Assembly (NCBI RefSeq): GCF_007997225.1
Contig: NZ_VORM01000001.1
Location: 1 to 64,000 of the forward strand
Direction of reading: 5' to 3'
DNA length: 64,000 bases
Source: Subsaximicrobium wynnwilliamsii
Lineage (GTDB): Bacteria; Bacteroidota; Bacteroidia; Flavobacteriales; Flavobacteriaceae
In this document: piece by piece, positions 28,749 through 38,385 of the stretch
How the letters are laid out: each line of letters opens with the position of its first letter
How positions within the stretch are numbered: the stretch's first letter is position 1
Notes under the pieces: generated by a model
Told to the model about the DNA's origin: nothing
What the model saw: the letters and a program-made list of their open reading frames with translations, nothing else
Database searches by the model: none
Made by a program: the position numbers and the translations under genes

Positions 28749-30664
28749 GGTTGATTGGTTTTAATAAGTGCCATTTTTGCATGGTCTTGATTGGTTATTT
28801 CTTTATAGAAATTTCTGAACTCTTTATAATCTTCTTTGGGAAAGTCACCATCGTTCCTGGTAAACTCACGTTTGTAGAGCAAGGTGCTGTCATTTACCTT
28901 TACAATTTTGCGCTTGTAGCTTCCAAACTTAGTACTGAGGTTCTCATCTTTTGGCAAGGCTTCAATAGTATAACCTTTAGGCAAATGCAGTTCTATTTCA
29001 TCAACATCCTTAAAGCCTCTTTTTAATTTCAATGGTAGCATTCTATTGCGGTACCTGTCTGGCACATAATCAAATCGGTTAACCGCGTTCACAACCACCA
29101 GCATGCGCTCACCTGAAAGGTTGCCATAGTTGGTGGCTTTGAAGCTAAGATCCTCAGTGAAGGTCACGCTTTGTTTATCGTTGCCAATTTCAACCGCTTC
29201 TATGCTCATGTTATTGATATAAGACCAGCGCGCTTTATAAGCCTTCTCTAGCTCCCTCTCTGTTGAAGACGCCAGCAAATACTTCTTGTCGTATTGAATG
29301 CCCCTAGAAACACTGTTCAAACTTACATCGATGCTGCCATCCTGAAAAATCTTACAAGTGCTTTTAGTGGTTTGTGTGTTCTCTTTGGCAGTGTACTTCT
29401 TGGTGTGTTGAATTTCGCCGCCACTGGGAGTCACGACCAAAACATCACGGTCATCTGTAAAATCACCAATAAAACCAAATGGCAATTTTTGACTTGTACA
29501 TTCCAGCCAAATGGTTTCATCCTCGTTTGGAATATTCAAAATAACATGGTTCCCTTGTAGGGATGCAAAATCATCTTGTATGTTTTTTTGGGAATTACCG
29601 GCAAAAACCACCGTGTAATATGAGGTAACGCCAACCACATTGAGCAGCGCCATTGTGTAATTGGTAAGCGCCTTACAATCGCCATAACTCAACCGGTCCA
29701 CCTCGGCAGCGCTGAAGGGCTTCCATCCACCAATACCTACTTGCACGCTAATGTACCTGGTTTTGTTTTGCACATATTCATAGACCTTCTTTGCCTTTTC
29801 AATAGGATCGGTCACATTTTCAATAAGGGCATTGACTTCTAATATGGTTTTTTCAGGAAGTTCATGCGTACCATCAAGCAAGTCTTTATACATCCATTTA
29901 CCAAAATCACTCCAGTTTTCAACACTGCCCGCTACACCTTTTAGATTGAATGTTTTTGTGGCAAACATGATTTTGGGCACCAAATCAGCAAGTAAGGGAC
30001 TGTGATCCTCGGGCCGTATGGCCTCAATATGTTCGACTGAAAAATTATAACTGGCATCCTCGTGATGTTCTGTAAACGCATGAGCTTCAGCATTGAGAAT
30101 TTTATAGCGTATAGCCAACTGCGAGGGATTGCTCAAGGAATACGTGCTTTTTTCAACACTCAAATGATAATCTGCCAAAGGATAAAACCAAGGAATAAAG
30201 GCTGTGTTTTTGGTCTCGGTTTCGTAAGTCAATTCAACCGTGTAAGGATAGGTAATAGCTGTGTATTCCAAATATTTCACTCGGGAATCGCCATATAAAG
30301 TGCCGCCATCAACTGCACTCACATCGTTAAAATCCCGGGTTTTTATTTTGTTGATTTCCTTTCCAAAGGCATCATATATTAAAACCTCGAGATCATTGAT
30401 TTCCAAATCATCATCGTAATGCACAAAGGCATCAACGTGGCGATCTCCGTTCTTATTCAAGACGGTAATAATGCGTTTTACATTAATTATCATCTCATCG
30501 GAAGCCCTTAAATTGACCTTAACCTCGTTCAATCTAATGACCGCGTTGGCGTTTTGTTTGAGTTCTGAAGGAATCGAGAACGATTGGAGCAGCGCTTTGT
30601 CTTGTGCCATTGAATAAAATGACGCAAAAACAAGGCATAGTAGTAGGCTATACTTTGTGAGCAT
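28745..30664 (-). CDS. DUF3857 domain transglutaminase-like protein
   Basis: A 639-residue exported protein with signal peptide (1-20), DUF3857 domain (about 50-215) and a transglutaminase-like domain (about 265-400). Unlike its downstream partner it keeps the catalytic Cys in LSYGDCKALTNYTMALLNVVGV and the His in GNHVILNIP; the third position reads IWLECTSQ, as usual in this subgroup. A beta-rich region with LHLPKGYTIEALPKD follows. It heads a two-gene operon driven by a good promoter at 30691-30721. Cellular role is unknown; envelope peptide cross-linking or cleavage is a guess. Confidence 0.88.
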   Translation of the reverse strand: MLTKYSLLLCLVFASFYSMAQDKALLQSFSIPSELKQNANAVIRLNEVKVNLRASDEMIINVKRIITVLNKNGDRHVDAFVHYDDDLEINDLEVLIYDAFGKEINKIKTRDFNDVSAVDGGTLYGDSRVKYLEYTAITYPYTVELTYETETKNTAFIPWFYPLADYHLSVEKSTYSLSNPSQLAIRYKILNAEAHAFTEHHEDASYNFSVEHIEAIRPEDHSPLLADLVPKIMFATKTFNLKGVAGSVENWSDFGKWMYKDLLDGTHELPEKTILEVNALIENVTDPIEKAKKVYEYVQNKTRYISVQVGIGGWKPFSAAEVDRLSYGDCKALTNYTMALLNVVGVTSYYTVVFAGNSQKNIQDDFASLQGNHVILNIPNEDETIWLECTSQKLPFGFIGDFTDDRDVLVVTPSGGEIQHTKKYTAKENTQTTKSTCKIFQDGSIDVSLNSVSRGIQYDKKYLLASSTERELEKAYKARWSYINNMSIEAVEIGNDKQSVTFTEDLSFKATNYGNLSGERMLVVVNAVNRFDYVPDRYRNRMLPLKLKRGFKDVDEIELHLPKGYTIEALPKDENLSTKFGSYKRKIVKVNDSTLLYKREFTRNDGDFPKEDYKEFRNFYKEITNQDHAKMALIKTNQP

Positions 30665-30690
30665 TTAGCTATTTTAGAGGATTAATGACT

Positions 30691-30721
30691 CAAAAATAGA
30701 GCTATTTGCATAAGAACCAAA
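30691..30721 (-). promoter_or_regulatory. Promoter of the DUF3857 gene pair
   Basis: On the minus strand TTTG (plus 30718-30721), a 19-nt spacer and TATTTTTG (plus 30691-30698) match the Bacteroidota promoter exactly. The start codon is 27 nt downstream of the -7 element. Confidence 0.72.
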
Positions 30722-31072
30722 TTTTAAGCTTCTTAAAATTGTCTGGAGTTCTATAGCATCACGCAACAACTAATGATTGGTTTTAGATCTATTGAGCCTG
30801 CTAAAACTCCAAATAAAGTCCTAAGACTTCAAAGTATATAACCAATGCCCAATTAAGAAAATAGTAGATCCTGGAGTTTAAACGTACCTAAAATTAAAGT
30901 CTAAGCTGTAAATCAATACGCTCGGGGCAAGCCCACAAGGTATGAATTGAAATATGGCCTCTGTAGTTCGAGGCAAGCCTCGTAGCATAAAACACTCAGG
31001 AGGGATTCAAATTTCAGCACATCATGACTGAAGGTCGTTGCGTCTCTGGAATGGTCTATGTGATAGCATTCG
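30722..31072. other. Spacer without recognised gene
   Basis: A 351-bp AT-rich gap. It contains a 14-bp palindrome CGAGGC-AA-GCCTCG near 30970 and an inverted pair AAACTCCA / TGGAGTTT spanning roughly 30805-30880. No coding potential was seen. Confidence 0.4.
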
Positions 31073-31204
31073 TTAATTGAAGACATAACCAAGCAACCAA
31101 TACAAAATAATGAAAACGAAAATAACGCCTATGCAGCCGCATCTCCCACCTCCTATTTTTTTTGCTCCCCAAAACGCGCCAATAAATCTTAAAATCTTGT
31201 TCAT
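31073..31204 (-). CDS. Small membrane protein
   Basis: A 43-residue protein, MNKILRFIGAFWGAKK followed by a Gly/Cys turn (GGGRCGC) and one hydrophobic segment (IGVIFVFIILYWLLGYVF). I prefer the internal ATG at 31204 over the longer frame from 31261 because AAAGG lies 5 nt before it and the extra 19 residues look non-coding. Function unknown. It could be a chance ORF, but the start signal and single membrane span are coherent. Confidence 0.45.
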   Translation of the reverse strand: MNKILRFIGAFWGAKKIGGGRCGCIGVIFVFIILYWLLGYVFN

Positions 31205-31377
31205 GCCAACCTTTAATTTAGGAGTTAAATTTAGTGCTTTATAAGTATTGAATACTACCAATATTCGATACAGACACTAATTAATCGAATAATTACAATG
31301 CTACAACACATCGAGCGATTACCTTTAATCGTTTAACCATTGTTTGATGTATTGGAACTTTTTCTATTAACTCAAAA

Positions 31378-31413
31378 AAACCCGCAATCCCAAAACTTAG
31401 GGATTGTGGGTTT
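31378..31413 (-). terminator. Strong bidirectional terminator
   Basis: AAACCCGCAATCCC (31378-31391) pairs with GGGATTGTGGGTTT (31400-31413) with one G-T pair around an 8-nt loop, with A-run and T-run on the two sides. It lies 34 bp downstream of the 31447-31929 gene. Confidence 0.85.
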
Positions 31414-31446
31414 TTAACGAATTGGACCTTTCAAACCAAGCACGCA

Positions 31447-31929
31447 TCAAAATAAAAAAATCATGTATATGATCACACCTTCAGCGATACCGGTAATGAT
31501 GCTCATCCCCAAAATATCCTTGATCTTACTCTTTAAAAAGAACACGATACTCAAAATGGCCATGATGGCTGCCAATAAAATTTCTAGCGCATCAATTTTG
31601 GTTAGCAAATAAGTAATCCCAGTAAAAGCTGCTGTAATCCCTGCAGTGATGAGGCAGAATTTAATAATTTCAGCTTTGTTATAATTGCCTTCCTTAAAGC
31701 CAGTCTTTAAGTCCCGAAGGATGGACAGAATAAAAAGCAGAGGCACAACCGACAAAAACGGAGCGAAAATCACCTTGATGCCCTTGACAATGGTCAAATC
31801 ATAATATAAGAAAAACGCAATGGCAGTGAATGCCAATAAGCCAGTGACAATGATAGACTGAAATGTAAACAAGAGCTCACGTTTGTTGGCATTACTCTTT
31901 GGTTTTGGAGGTTCGATAATTGGATTCAT
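31447..31929 (-). CDS. Hypothetical integral membrane protein
   Basis: A 160-residue protein with a polar Pro-rich N-terminus (MNPIIEPPKPKSN) and four or five hydrophobic helices (about 22-45, 52-72, 88-108, 113-132, 138-160). No motif that I recognise. It stands alone, closed by a strong terminator. Its neighbours on both sides are also small membrane proteins. Confidence 0.65.
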   Translation of the reverse strand: MNPIIEPPKPKSNANKRELLFTFQSIIVTGLLAFTAIAFFLYYDLTIVKGIKVIFAPFLSVVPLLFILSILRDLKTGFKEGNYNKAEIIKFCLITAGITAAFTGITYLLTKIDALEILLAAIMAILSIVFFLKSKIKDILGMSIITGIAEGVIIYMIFLF

Positions 31930-32105
31930 GATTTTTAGATTTTAATTTGTATTAGTTTAGACTCTTAATTTTGGCTTTAATACTTTATAATTCAGGCCAA
32001 TTGATCCTTTTCATGCTTTAAGGATTTAATCGCTCCCGAAATCTTTCGGGATTGGTACTATAAGCGACCTGTACCAGACAAAGTGGAAGCAAGCAGTCCT
32101 GATTC

Positions 32106-32564
32106 TTATATAAACACATGGATCGCCAATGCAAGCAGCACGCCACTTAAGACACCATTGACCCGTAAATTATTGTACAGCATAAAGTTGAGCACATAGC
32201 TGCTAATGGTCGTGGAATTGATGAGATGAGCAAAAATGAGATGGTCTTCCAGTGTTTGATGGGTCAACCACTCTATTAGCTGCATGACTCCCAAGCCAAT
32301 CGCAATAGTGGCTATCAGCAAAATGGTTGCGGGCTTTTGGTGTTTTTGCTTGTAAGCATCTGTGTTTTTTGGCAAAAAATGTTCAATGACTAAAAAGCGC
32401 ACAAACAACAATAAGGGAATGGGAAACACAATGGAAGCAATAATCTTGATCACATCTTTTAGATTATTGATCTCATCAAACCCCAAGAATACCAGATAAA
32501 CAAACACCAGCACCGAAATACCAGTAGTAACCAAAAAAGCGCTATTGACCTGCTTGAGTTTCAT
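32106..32564 (-). CDS. Hypothetical membrane protein
   Basis: A 152-residue protein with four likely membrane helices (about 10-30, 40-60, 80-100, 125-150) and a His/Lys-rich loop between helices 2 and 3. The frame is open to 32639, but I start it at the ATG at 32564, which lies one base after the stop codon of the small upstream ORF; this coupling and the hydrophobic start argue for it. Function unknown. Confidence 0.6.
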   Translation of the reverse strand: MKLKQVNSAFLVTTGISVLVFVYLVFLGFDEINNLKDVIKIIASIVFPIPLLLFVRFLVIEHFLPKNTDAYKQKHQKPATILLIATIAIGLGVMQLIEWLTHQTLEDHLIFAHLINSTTISSYVLNFMLYNNLRVNGVLSGVLLALAIHVFI

Positions 32565-32565
32565 C

Positions 32566-32724
32566 TTATCTGGCAAAAGCCAACCCATTTTGCATGGTGT
32601 TGTGAGATAAAAATGTGACGCATTGGTTGTAGCTTTCAATACATTCCCTTTGGATGGTTTTTGAAAACACCGTTATGGCCATCAATGCCATAAAAAATGC
32701 TGAAATCTTGATCATTCGTATCAT
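32566..32724 (-). CDS. Small exported protein upstream of membrane protein
   Basis: A 52-residue ORF beginning MIRMIKISAFFMALMAITVF, which looks like a signal sequence or membrane anchor, followed by a short tail with two Cys (RECIESYNQC). Its TAA is separated by one base from the ATG of the next gene, an arrangement typical of translational coupling. It could be a leader ORF controlling the downstream gene or a small secreted protein. No family recognised. Confidence 0.45.
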   Translation of the reverse strand: MIRMIKISAFFMALMAITVFSKTIQRECIESYNQCVTFLSHNTMQNGLAFAR

Positions 32725-32872
32725 ATCATTTTGTTTTGATTAGGGTACAAATGTGAGAAGATTCAGTAAGAGTGCGAATCCAAATAATCGCATTTACTGA
32801 CGATATAATTTAACTATTTAGTATATATTTTGCTTTTATCAGTATATTCAGTCAAATTTAAATGACGATATT

Positions 32873-34381
32873 TTGACAGACCTCAGCGCCATAATTGCCA
32901 CATTTTCTTCGGAAGACTTGCAGCACTTCACAACTTATTTAGAAAAAAAGAACAAACGCCGCGACACCAAGAACATTGAATTGTTTCGTTTATTGGCTGA
33001 AGACAAGCTGAGCTCAAATGCAATTTGCGAACGTTTATATAAAGACAATAACAAAGTGGCCTACCATGCACTGCGCAAACGCCTTTACCAATCGCTCATC
33101 GATTTTATTGCCAATCGGAATCTGGAAGAAGAGAATTCCGTCGATATGCAGATCATCAAATACATTCTTGCAGCTCGTACTTTCTTGACCCATAAAGAAT
33201 CAAAAATGGCCTATCAGGTTTTGGATAAGGCTGAAATGTTAGCACAAGAGCATCAGCTTTTTCCTATTTTGAACGAGATCTATCACACGCAAATCCAATA
33301 TGCCTACTTAGAGCCTTCCGCAGATTTGGCGGCACTGATTTCTAAATTCCGAAGCAATCAAAAGCATCAGTTTATTGAGGAAGAATTAAACTTGGTCTAT
33401 GCGAAAATAAGGCAAACACTTAATGCCATGGTTTATAGAGGAGCGGTTTTAGACTTTGAAACCATTCTGAAAGATGCGTTAACCGAGCATCACATCGACA
33501 TTTCTGAAGCATTGTCCTTCAAATCCCTATACCAATTGATGACGATTGTAAGTCTTTCAGCATTTGTGACCAATGATTATCTCAAGATTGAATCGTTTTT
33601 ATTGGATACTTATGACAAACTCAAAGACCATAAAACGAAAGACAAACAGCTGTTTTATCATATTCAAGTGGTCTATATCATTGCCAATACGCTGTTTCGA
33701 AACAAAAAATTCAGCGCTTCCTTGCAATTTTTGGAGCAGATGAAAAGCTTGATGCTTAAAAATCGCAAAAAACACTTCAACAGCTTCAAACCGAAATATG
33801 ATTTGTTGACTGCCCTAAACCTCAACTACTCCAACAGACCAGAAGAAGCCATCTCACTTTTGAACGCAGTTAAGGACACTAAACATGCCGACAGCGAATC
33901 CCTTTTGGATATTAACCTGGCTTTGGTCATGTTTTACATGCAAAGCACCGACCTAAAAAAAGCCAAGCACTTGTTCTCAAAGTTTTACCATACAGATAAG
34001 TACTACAGTGAAAAAGCGGGACAAGAGTGGACTATTAAAAAGAACCTCGCCGAAATAATTCTATTCATGGAAATGGGCGAACTTGACCTGGTTGAATCGC
34101 GACTGCGCAGTTTTAAACGTTCCTTTTATCCGTATTTGAAAGCCATTGACCAAGAACGGGTAATTACCTATTTAAATCTGATAGCAGCGTATTATAAAGA
34201 ACCCGAAAAAGTACGCTCTAAAGCCTTTGCAAACAAATTAGAACAATCTTTTGATTGGGTTGACAGCAGGCAGGAAGACATCTTTGTGATGAGTTTTTAC
34301 GCTTGGCTCAAAAGCAAGATGGAATCGCGACCGCTTTATGAAACGACCTTAGACTTGGTGAAATCTGCACAGCTTATTTGA
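32873..34381 (+). CDS. Conserved all-helical (TPR-like) protein
   Basis: A 502-residue cytoplasmic protein with no signal peptide. It is almost entirely helical with TPR-like pairs (for example YQVLDKAEMLAQEHQLFPILNEIYHTQIQYAYLEP and FSASLQFLEQMKSLMLKNRKKHF). The N-terminal part (SSEDLQHFTTYLEKKNKRRDTKNIELFRLL) looks like a small conserved domain in Flavobacteriaceae proteins of unknown function. The start is TTG at 32873: the ATG 11 bp upstream is out of frame and closes after four codons. Function unknown. Confidence 0.75.
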   Translation: MTDLSAIIATFSSEDLQHFTTYLEKKNKRRDTKNIELFRLLAEDKLSSNAICERLYKDNNKVAYHALRKRLYQSLIDFIANRNLEEENSVDMQIIKYILAARTFLTHKESKMAYQVLDKAEMLAQEHQLFPILNEIYHTQIQYAYLEPSADLAALISKFRSNQKHQFIEEELNLVYAKIRQTLNAMVYRGAVLDFETILKDALTEHHIDISEALSFKSLYQLMTIVSLSAFVTNDYLKIESFLLDTYDKLKDHKTKDKQLFYHIQVVYIIANTLFRNKKFSASLQFLEQMKSLMLKNRKKHFNSFKPKYDLLTALNLNYSNRPEEAISLLNAVKDTKHADSESLLDINLALVMFYMQSTDLKKAKHLFSKFYHTDKYYSEKAGQEWTIKKNLAEIILFMEMGELDLVESRLRSFKRSFYPYLKAIDQERVITYLNLIAAYYKEPEKVRSKAFANKLEQSFDWVDSRQEDIFVMSFYAWLKSKMESRPLYETTLDLVKSAQLI

Positions 34382-34664
34382 GGGGTTTGGGTTCATGTTC
34401 AAATTCAAGTTCACTTTTGAAGTTCAGAGTACTAATTTAAAAGGACCAATGCACCATGCAGCAGCTGGGATTATGATCTTGAAATTCAAATCACTCAACC
34501 AGCTCAAACAACTTTAATCCCAAAACCTCATCCCTACTCCCTCATGCCGCTTACTCCCTCAAAGCTAAAATAGGATCCTCGAAGTCCAAATCTTGATTTT
34601 CACGGCGCAATGCTTTTTTTATGCTAAAAAGTATTATTTTAGTGCTTTGTAAAAAATCCTTGAC

Positions 34665-34994
34665 ATGAAAAAATATCTTAGTCTCTGTTTGATTGCTTTC
34701 GCACTTTGTATTAGCACTCAAGATATGATGGCTCAAAATCGAATTGAAATCGATAGAGCTGCAAACCAAAAAACCAAAACCTTAAGAAAGACGCTTAAGT
34801 TTGACAGCACTAAAATGGAAGATGTCTATGAGGCCTATAAAGCCTACGAACTCATTTATCAAAACATCGATAACAATCTTGAGAAAAATACAGAGCGTTT
34901 AAAAGAAATAAACAACAGGCTTGATGAGAAACTCAAAGGCATCTTAACAGAAGAGCAATTTGAACTTTATCTAAACACCTATAGATCCTCTTAA
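34665..34994 (+). CDS. Small exported helical protein
   Basis: A 109-residue exported protein with a signal peptide (1-24, ending MMAQ) and a charged helical mature part ending LKGILTEEQFELYLNTYRSS. The protein at 43996-44358 has the same plan and the same ending motif (LKGILTEDQFGLYT), so the two are paralogues. The LT-x-x-QF pattern recalls Spy/CpxP-like periplasmic proteins, but I cannot prove membership. It is followed by a terminator. Confidence 0.7.
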   Translation: MKKYLSLCLIAFALCISTQDMMAQNRIEIDRAANQKTKTLRKTLKFDSTKMEDVYEAYKAYELIYQNIDNNLEKNTERLKEINNRLDEKLKGILTEEQFELYLNTYRSS

Positions 34995-35014
34995 AACTAG
35001 TTGTTATAATTTAT

Positions 35015-35060
35015 AAAAAAATCCGGCAGAGGTCTTATTAACCTTCTACCGGATTTTTTT
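35015..35060. terminator. Bidirectional terminator
   Basis: AAAAAATCCGG...AGAGG pairs with CCTTCTACCGGATTTTTTT (one mismatch and one bulge). It separates the convergent small exported protein gene and hemL and can serve both. Confidence 0.85.
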
Positions 35061-35079
35061 TACTTATAAGTTTCAACTT

Positions 35080-36366
35080 TTACAATGTCGAGGCTACTTT
35101 TTCTACTGCTTTTATGGTAGCGTCCAAATCTTCGTAAGACAAGGCATCGTTCAAAAAGTAGCTTTCAAATGCCGATGGCGGCAAATAAACACCTTCAGCC
35201 AACATGCCGTGAAAAAATTGCTTGAAACGCTCGTTGTTACCCAAAGCTGCTGTTTTGAAATCAACCACCTCTCCTATGGTAAAATGAATGGAAATCATGG
35301 AACCTTCCCTATTGATGACGTGCGGAATCTTATGTTTGTTCAAGGCCTTAGCACAGCCTTTATGCAGGTATTCTGTTTTATCGGCAAGTCTTTTAAAAAG
35401 TTCTTGGTCTTCAGCAATCGTTTCTAACATAGCCAACCCTGCGGCCATGGCCAATGGATTTCCGCTGAGTGTCCCCCCTTGATAAACACTGCCCAAAGGT
35501 GCCAAATGTTGCATGATCTCATCTCGGGCTGCAAAAGCGCCCACTGGTAAACCACCACCTATGACTTTTCCGAAGCATACAATATCGGCGTTGACGCCAT
35601 AAAGTTCCTGCACGCCGCCTTTTGCCAATCTAAAGCCCGTCATGACCTCATCAAATACAAGTAATATATTATGTGCATCACAAAGCGTTCTCAATTGCTT
35701 CAAAAAATTCTTTTTTGGCGGAATACAGCCCATATTACCAGCAACAGGCTCTATGATGATACAGGAAATCTCATTCGCATTGGCTTCAATTAGCGTTTTG
35801 ACACTATCAATGTCGTTATAAATGGCCATGAGCGTATCCTTTGCGGTGTTTTGGGTCACACCAGGACTATTTGGGCTGCCAAAAGTGACTGCACCACTGC
35901 CGGCTTCTATCAAAAATGAATCACTGTGACCATGATAACAACCTGCGAATTTGATGATTTTGTCCCGATCTGTAAAACCTCTCGCCAAGCGCACGGCACT
36001 CATGCAGGCTTCAGTCCCAGAATTCACAAATCTTATTTTATCAATGTTTGGGACCATCTCAACCGCCAATTTGGCGATTTTGGTTTCAATTTCAGTAGGC
36101 ATTCCGTAAGAAGTACCATCCTTTGCTTTGGCGATCACCGCATTGACCACCGGCTCAAAGGCGTGCCCTAAAATCATGGGACCCCAAGAACTGATGTAAT
36201 CAATATAGCGATTACCGTCCTCATCAAAAACATAGGCACCCTTAGCCGATTTGGCAAAAATAGGTGTGCCGCCAACCGCCTTGAAGGCTCTAACAGGGGA
36301 ATTCACACCTCCTGGGATGTATTTTTCGGCTTCCTTGAATAAGGCACTACTGCGTTGGTATAACAT
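35080..36366 (-). CDS. hemL: Glutamate-1-semialdehyde 2,1-aminomutase
   Basis: A 428-residue PLP enzyme that converts glutamate-1-semialdehyde to 5-aminolevulinate, the C5 route to heme. It has the family N-terminus [24 protein letters not shown], the substrate block [35 protein letters not shown], the PLP-Asp region [17 protein letters not shown], and the Schiff-base Lys in [16 protein letters not shown]. Length is normal. It is a single minus-strand gene. Confidence 0.96.
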   Translation of the reverse strand: MLYQRSSALFKEAEKYIPGGVNSPVRAFKAVGGTPIFAKSAKGAYVFDEDGNRYIDYISSWGPMILGHAFEPVVNAVIAKAKDGTSYGMPTEIETKIAKLAVEMVPNIDKIRFVNSGTEACMSAVRLARGFTDRDKIIKFAGCYHGHSDSFLIEAGSGAVTFGSPNSPGVTQNTAKDTLMAIYNDIDSVKTLIEANANEISCIIIEPVAGNMGCIPPKKNFLKQLRTLCDAHNILLVFDEVMTGFRLAKGGVQELYGVNADIVCFGKVIGGGLPVGAFAARDEIMQHLAPLGSVYQGGTLSGNPLAMAAGLAMLETIAEDQELFKRLADKTEYLHKGCAKALNKHKIPHVINREGSMISIHFTIGEVVDFKTAALGNNERFKQFFHGMLAEGVYLPPSAFESYFLNDALSYEDLDATIKAVEKVASTL

Positions 36367-36576
36367 ATTGTATTTTTTAAATTCTATAGTTTATTTTGTG
36401 TGAGACTCCAGATACTTCGGAAGGCTTTTTGAACTAAAATCAGAACTTGACTGAAACCAAAGGACTGGCGATGAGCCCTCTTAAATCAAATTTGCAAATT
36501 GATATATTTGGTGTTTTTCATTTTCAATCCTGAAAGGGCTCCGCTCGAAGCAAACCTATCTAAAAAAACACAAGCT

Positions 36577-37383
36577 TTACTTTATGATCAAAATCTGACC
36601 TAAACTGATATCGTTATTTTTTAATTTATTGAGACGCTTAAGCAGTTCAACTGTGGTATTGTAACGTTTTGAAAGCCCATACAAAGTATCGCCTTTAACC
36701 ACTTCATGACTAATATTAGAGGTGGCAATGACCTCTCGTTTTTGATCCAAAACCAAATCATCGTACTCATAAAGCTTATAGCGCTCTATCAAACTAATCA
36801 ATTTCTCTGGATATTTTCTATCGGTTGCATAACCGGCAGCCCTCAAACCTTTTGCCCAACCCTCATAATCGTCTTGACGTAAATCGAATAATTTAGAGTA
36901 ACGCCCGCGGGAAGTCAGAAAAATGGAATGGTCTTCAAAAGAGCTAATGGCATAATCGTATTTGCGAAAGCACTCTTGGTGCCTATCGTCGTCATGATAG
37001 ATTTCTTTACCGGTCCATCCATGACACTTGATGCCAAAATGATTGTTGCCTTCCACAGATAAGCGCCCCTTACCAGAACCCGATTCCAAAATGCCCTGTG
37101 CTAAAGTAATACTGGCAGGAATTTTATACTTGCGCATCTCAATCATGGCAATGTCGCTAAAATTGCCAATGTATTCTTCAGTGGCATTTGCATAGACTTT
37201 TTTAGGAAGCTCGGGAACATTTGGTCTTACTTCAATCTCTTGTTCCACAGGTCTTTTTGAAGGCTCAATGACCACACGCTCGGTTTTGGGTTTCGAATTG
37301 CGTTTTTTGGTCACGATGCGTTTTTTAGAGCCACAGCTCAACACAAACAAACCTAATAATAAAAGTATAAGTAGTTTTTTCAT
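36577..37383 (-). CDS. Glucosaminidase lipoprotein with LysM domain
   Basis: A 268-residue envelope lipoprotein (lipobox Cys17, LFVLSC). After a basic and Pro-rich linker, residues about 70-215 form a mannosyl-glycoprotein endo-beta-N-acetylglucosaminidase-like domain (PASITLAQGILESGSGKGRLS, with the catalytic-type Glu in LESG, and NNHFGIKCHGWTG). A LysM domain closes the protein (about 225-268, HEVVKGDTLYGLSKRYNTTVELLKRLN) and should bind peptidoglycan. It is 8 bp downstream of the PLP deaminase gene and probably co-transcribed. Confidence 0.92.
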   Translation of the reverse strand: MKKLLILLLLGLFVLSCGSKKRIVTKKRNSKPKTERVVIEPSKRPVEQEIEVRPNVPELPKKVYANATEEYIGNFSDIAMIEMRKYKIPASITLAQGILESGSGKGRLSVEGNNHFGIKCHGWTGKEIYHDDDRHQECFRKYDYAISSFEDHSIFLTSRGRYSKLFDLRQDDYEGWAKGLRAAGYATDRKYPEKLISLIERYKLYEYDDLVLDQKREVIATSNISHEVVKGDTLYGLSKRYNTTVELLKRLNKLKNNDISLGQILIIK

Positions 37384-37391
37384 CTCTATTT

Positions 37392-38282
37392 TTAAACGAG
37401 CAAAGACCTATTTTGTTGTTTCAATCTCATGTTCATCCCTTCGATACCTTGGAGTCCCCCTGTGTGAATCACTAATATTCTGGAGGTCTTACTAAAAAAG
37501 CCCTGCTGTATCATGTCATAAATTCCAAAAAGCATCTTTCCAGTGTAAATGGGATCTAAAGGCACATTGTATTTAAACTTGAAATCATTGATGAATTGAA
37601 TCAACTCATCGCTCACTTTTCCGTAGCCACCAAAATGATGGCCGTCCATTAATTCCCAATGCTTTGAATGTGCAAATTTAGTGATTTCTTCTGTTAAAAA
37701 ACCACCTTTCAAGGCAGGAAAACCAAGAACTTTTTGATGTGGCAACGCCGAATTGATGAGTCCTGAAATGGTGCCTCCCGTTCCCACAGAGCAGCATATA
37801 AAATCGAATTGGGCATCGGCCTCGGTTAAGATCTCCTCACAGCCTTTTATGGCCAGCGCATTGGTGCCTCCTTCTGGAATAAGATAGAACTGGCCATATT
37901 GAGATTTCAGCGCTTCCAAAAAGGAGTCTTCATTTTTTCTTCGGAAGTCACTTCGGCTCACAAACTTCAGTAGCATGCCGCAATCGGCTGCAAATTTAAG
38001 TGTAGGATTTGATGCCACTTCAGTAACCAACTCCTCGCCCCTTATGATACCAATGGTCTTGAATCCAAATTTTTTACCTGCAGCGGCCACCGCAGCAATA
38101 TGGTTTGAAAATGCACCGCCAAAAGTAAGCAAGCTGTGCTGTTTCGTTTCCTGCGCCTTGAGAAGATTGTATTTTAACTTGCGGTATTTGTTGCCAGAAA
38201 TGTAGGGATGGATCTTATATTCTGGTTTTATGGATAGCTGCTCGCTAATTCTAATATTTTTTTGATCCTTAAATTCCAACAT
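37392..38282 (-). CDS. ACC deaminase / D-cysteine desulfhydrase family PLP enzyme
   Basis: A 296-residue fold-type II PLP enzyme, shorter at the N-terminus than typical ACC deaminases. The PLP Lys lies in YISGNKYRKLKYNLL, the phosphate loop is in CCSVGTGGTISGLINSA, and TFGGAFSNHIAAVAAAGKKFG is the cofactor-cup block. The end has IYTGKMLFGIYDMI and VIHTGGLQGIEGMN. The exact substrate (1-aminocyclopropane-1-carboxylate or D-cysteine) cannot be decided from sequence; D-cysteine desulfhydration is the safer guess for a flavobacterium. Confidence 0.88.
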   Translation of the reverse strand: MLEFKDQKNIRISEQLSIKPEYKIHPYISGNKYRKLKYNLLKAQETKQHSLLTFGGAFSNHIAAVAAAGKKFGFKTIGIIRGEELVTEVASNPTLKFAADCGMLLKFVSRSDFRRKNEDSFLEALKSQYGQFYLIPEGGTNALAIKGCEEILTEADAQFDFICCSVGTGGTISGLINSALPHQKVLGFPALKGGFLTEEITKFAHSKHWELMDGHHFGGYGKVSDELIQFINDFKFKYNVPLDPIYTGKMLFGIYDMIQQGFFSKTSRILVIHTGGLQGIEGMNMRLKQQNRSLLV

Positions 38283-38331
38283 TTTTTACTGTATCTTTTT
38301 ATGGGACTAAAGCACAACACAAACCCGCTAG

Positions 38332-38339
38332 CAAAATTA
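38332..38339 (-). promoter_or_regulatory. Possible -7 element for PLP deaminase gene
   Basis: On the minus strand TAATTTTG matches TAnnTTTG, about 50 nt before the start codon. No clear -33 TTTG at the right distance. Confidence 0.33.
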
Positions 38340-38385
38340 ACAATTAGGATTCAATTGGATAGCGTGTTTCTTAAATTCATCGGCT

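Noticed and set aside
34551-34769. 72-codon minus-strand ORF
   Set aside because: It is antisense to the small exported protein gene, which has a clear signal peptide and terminator on the plus strand.
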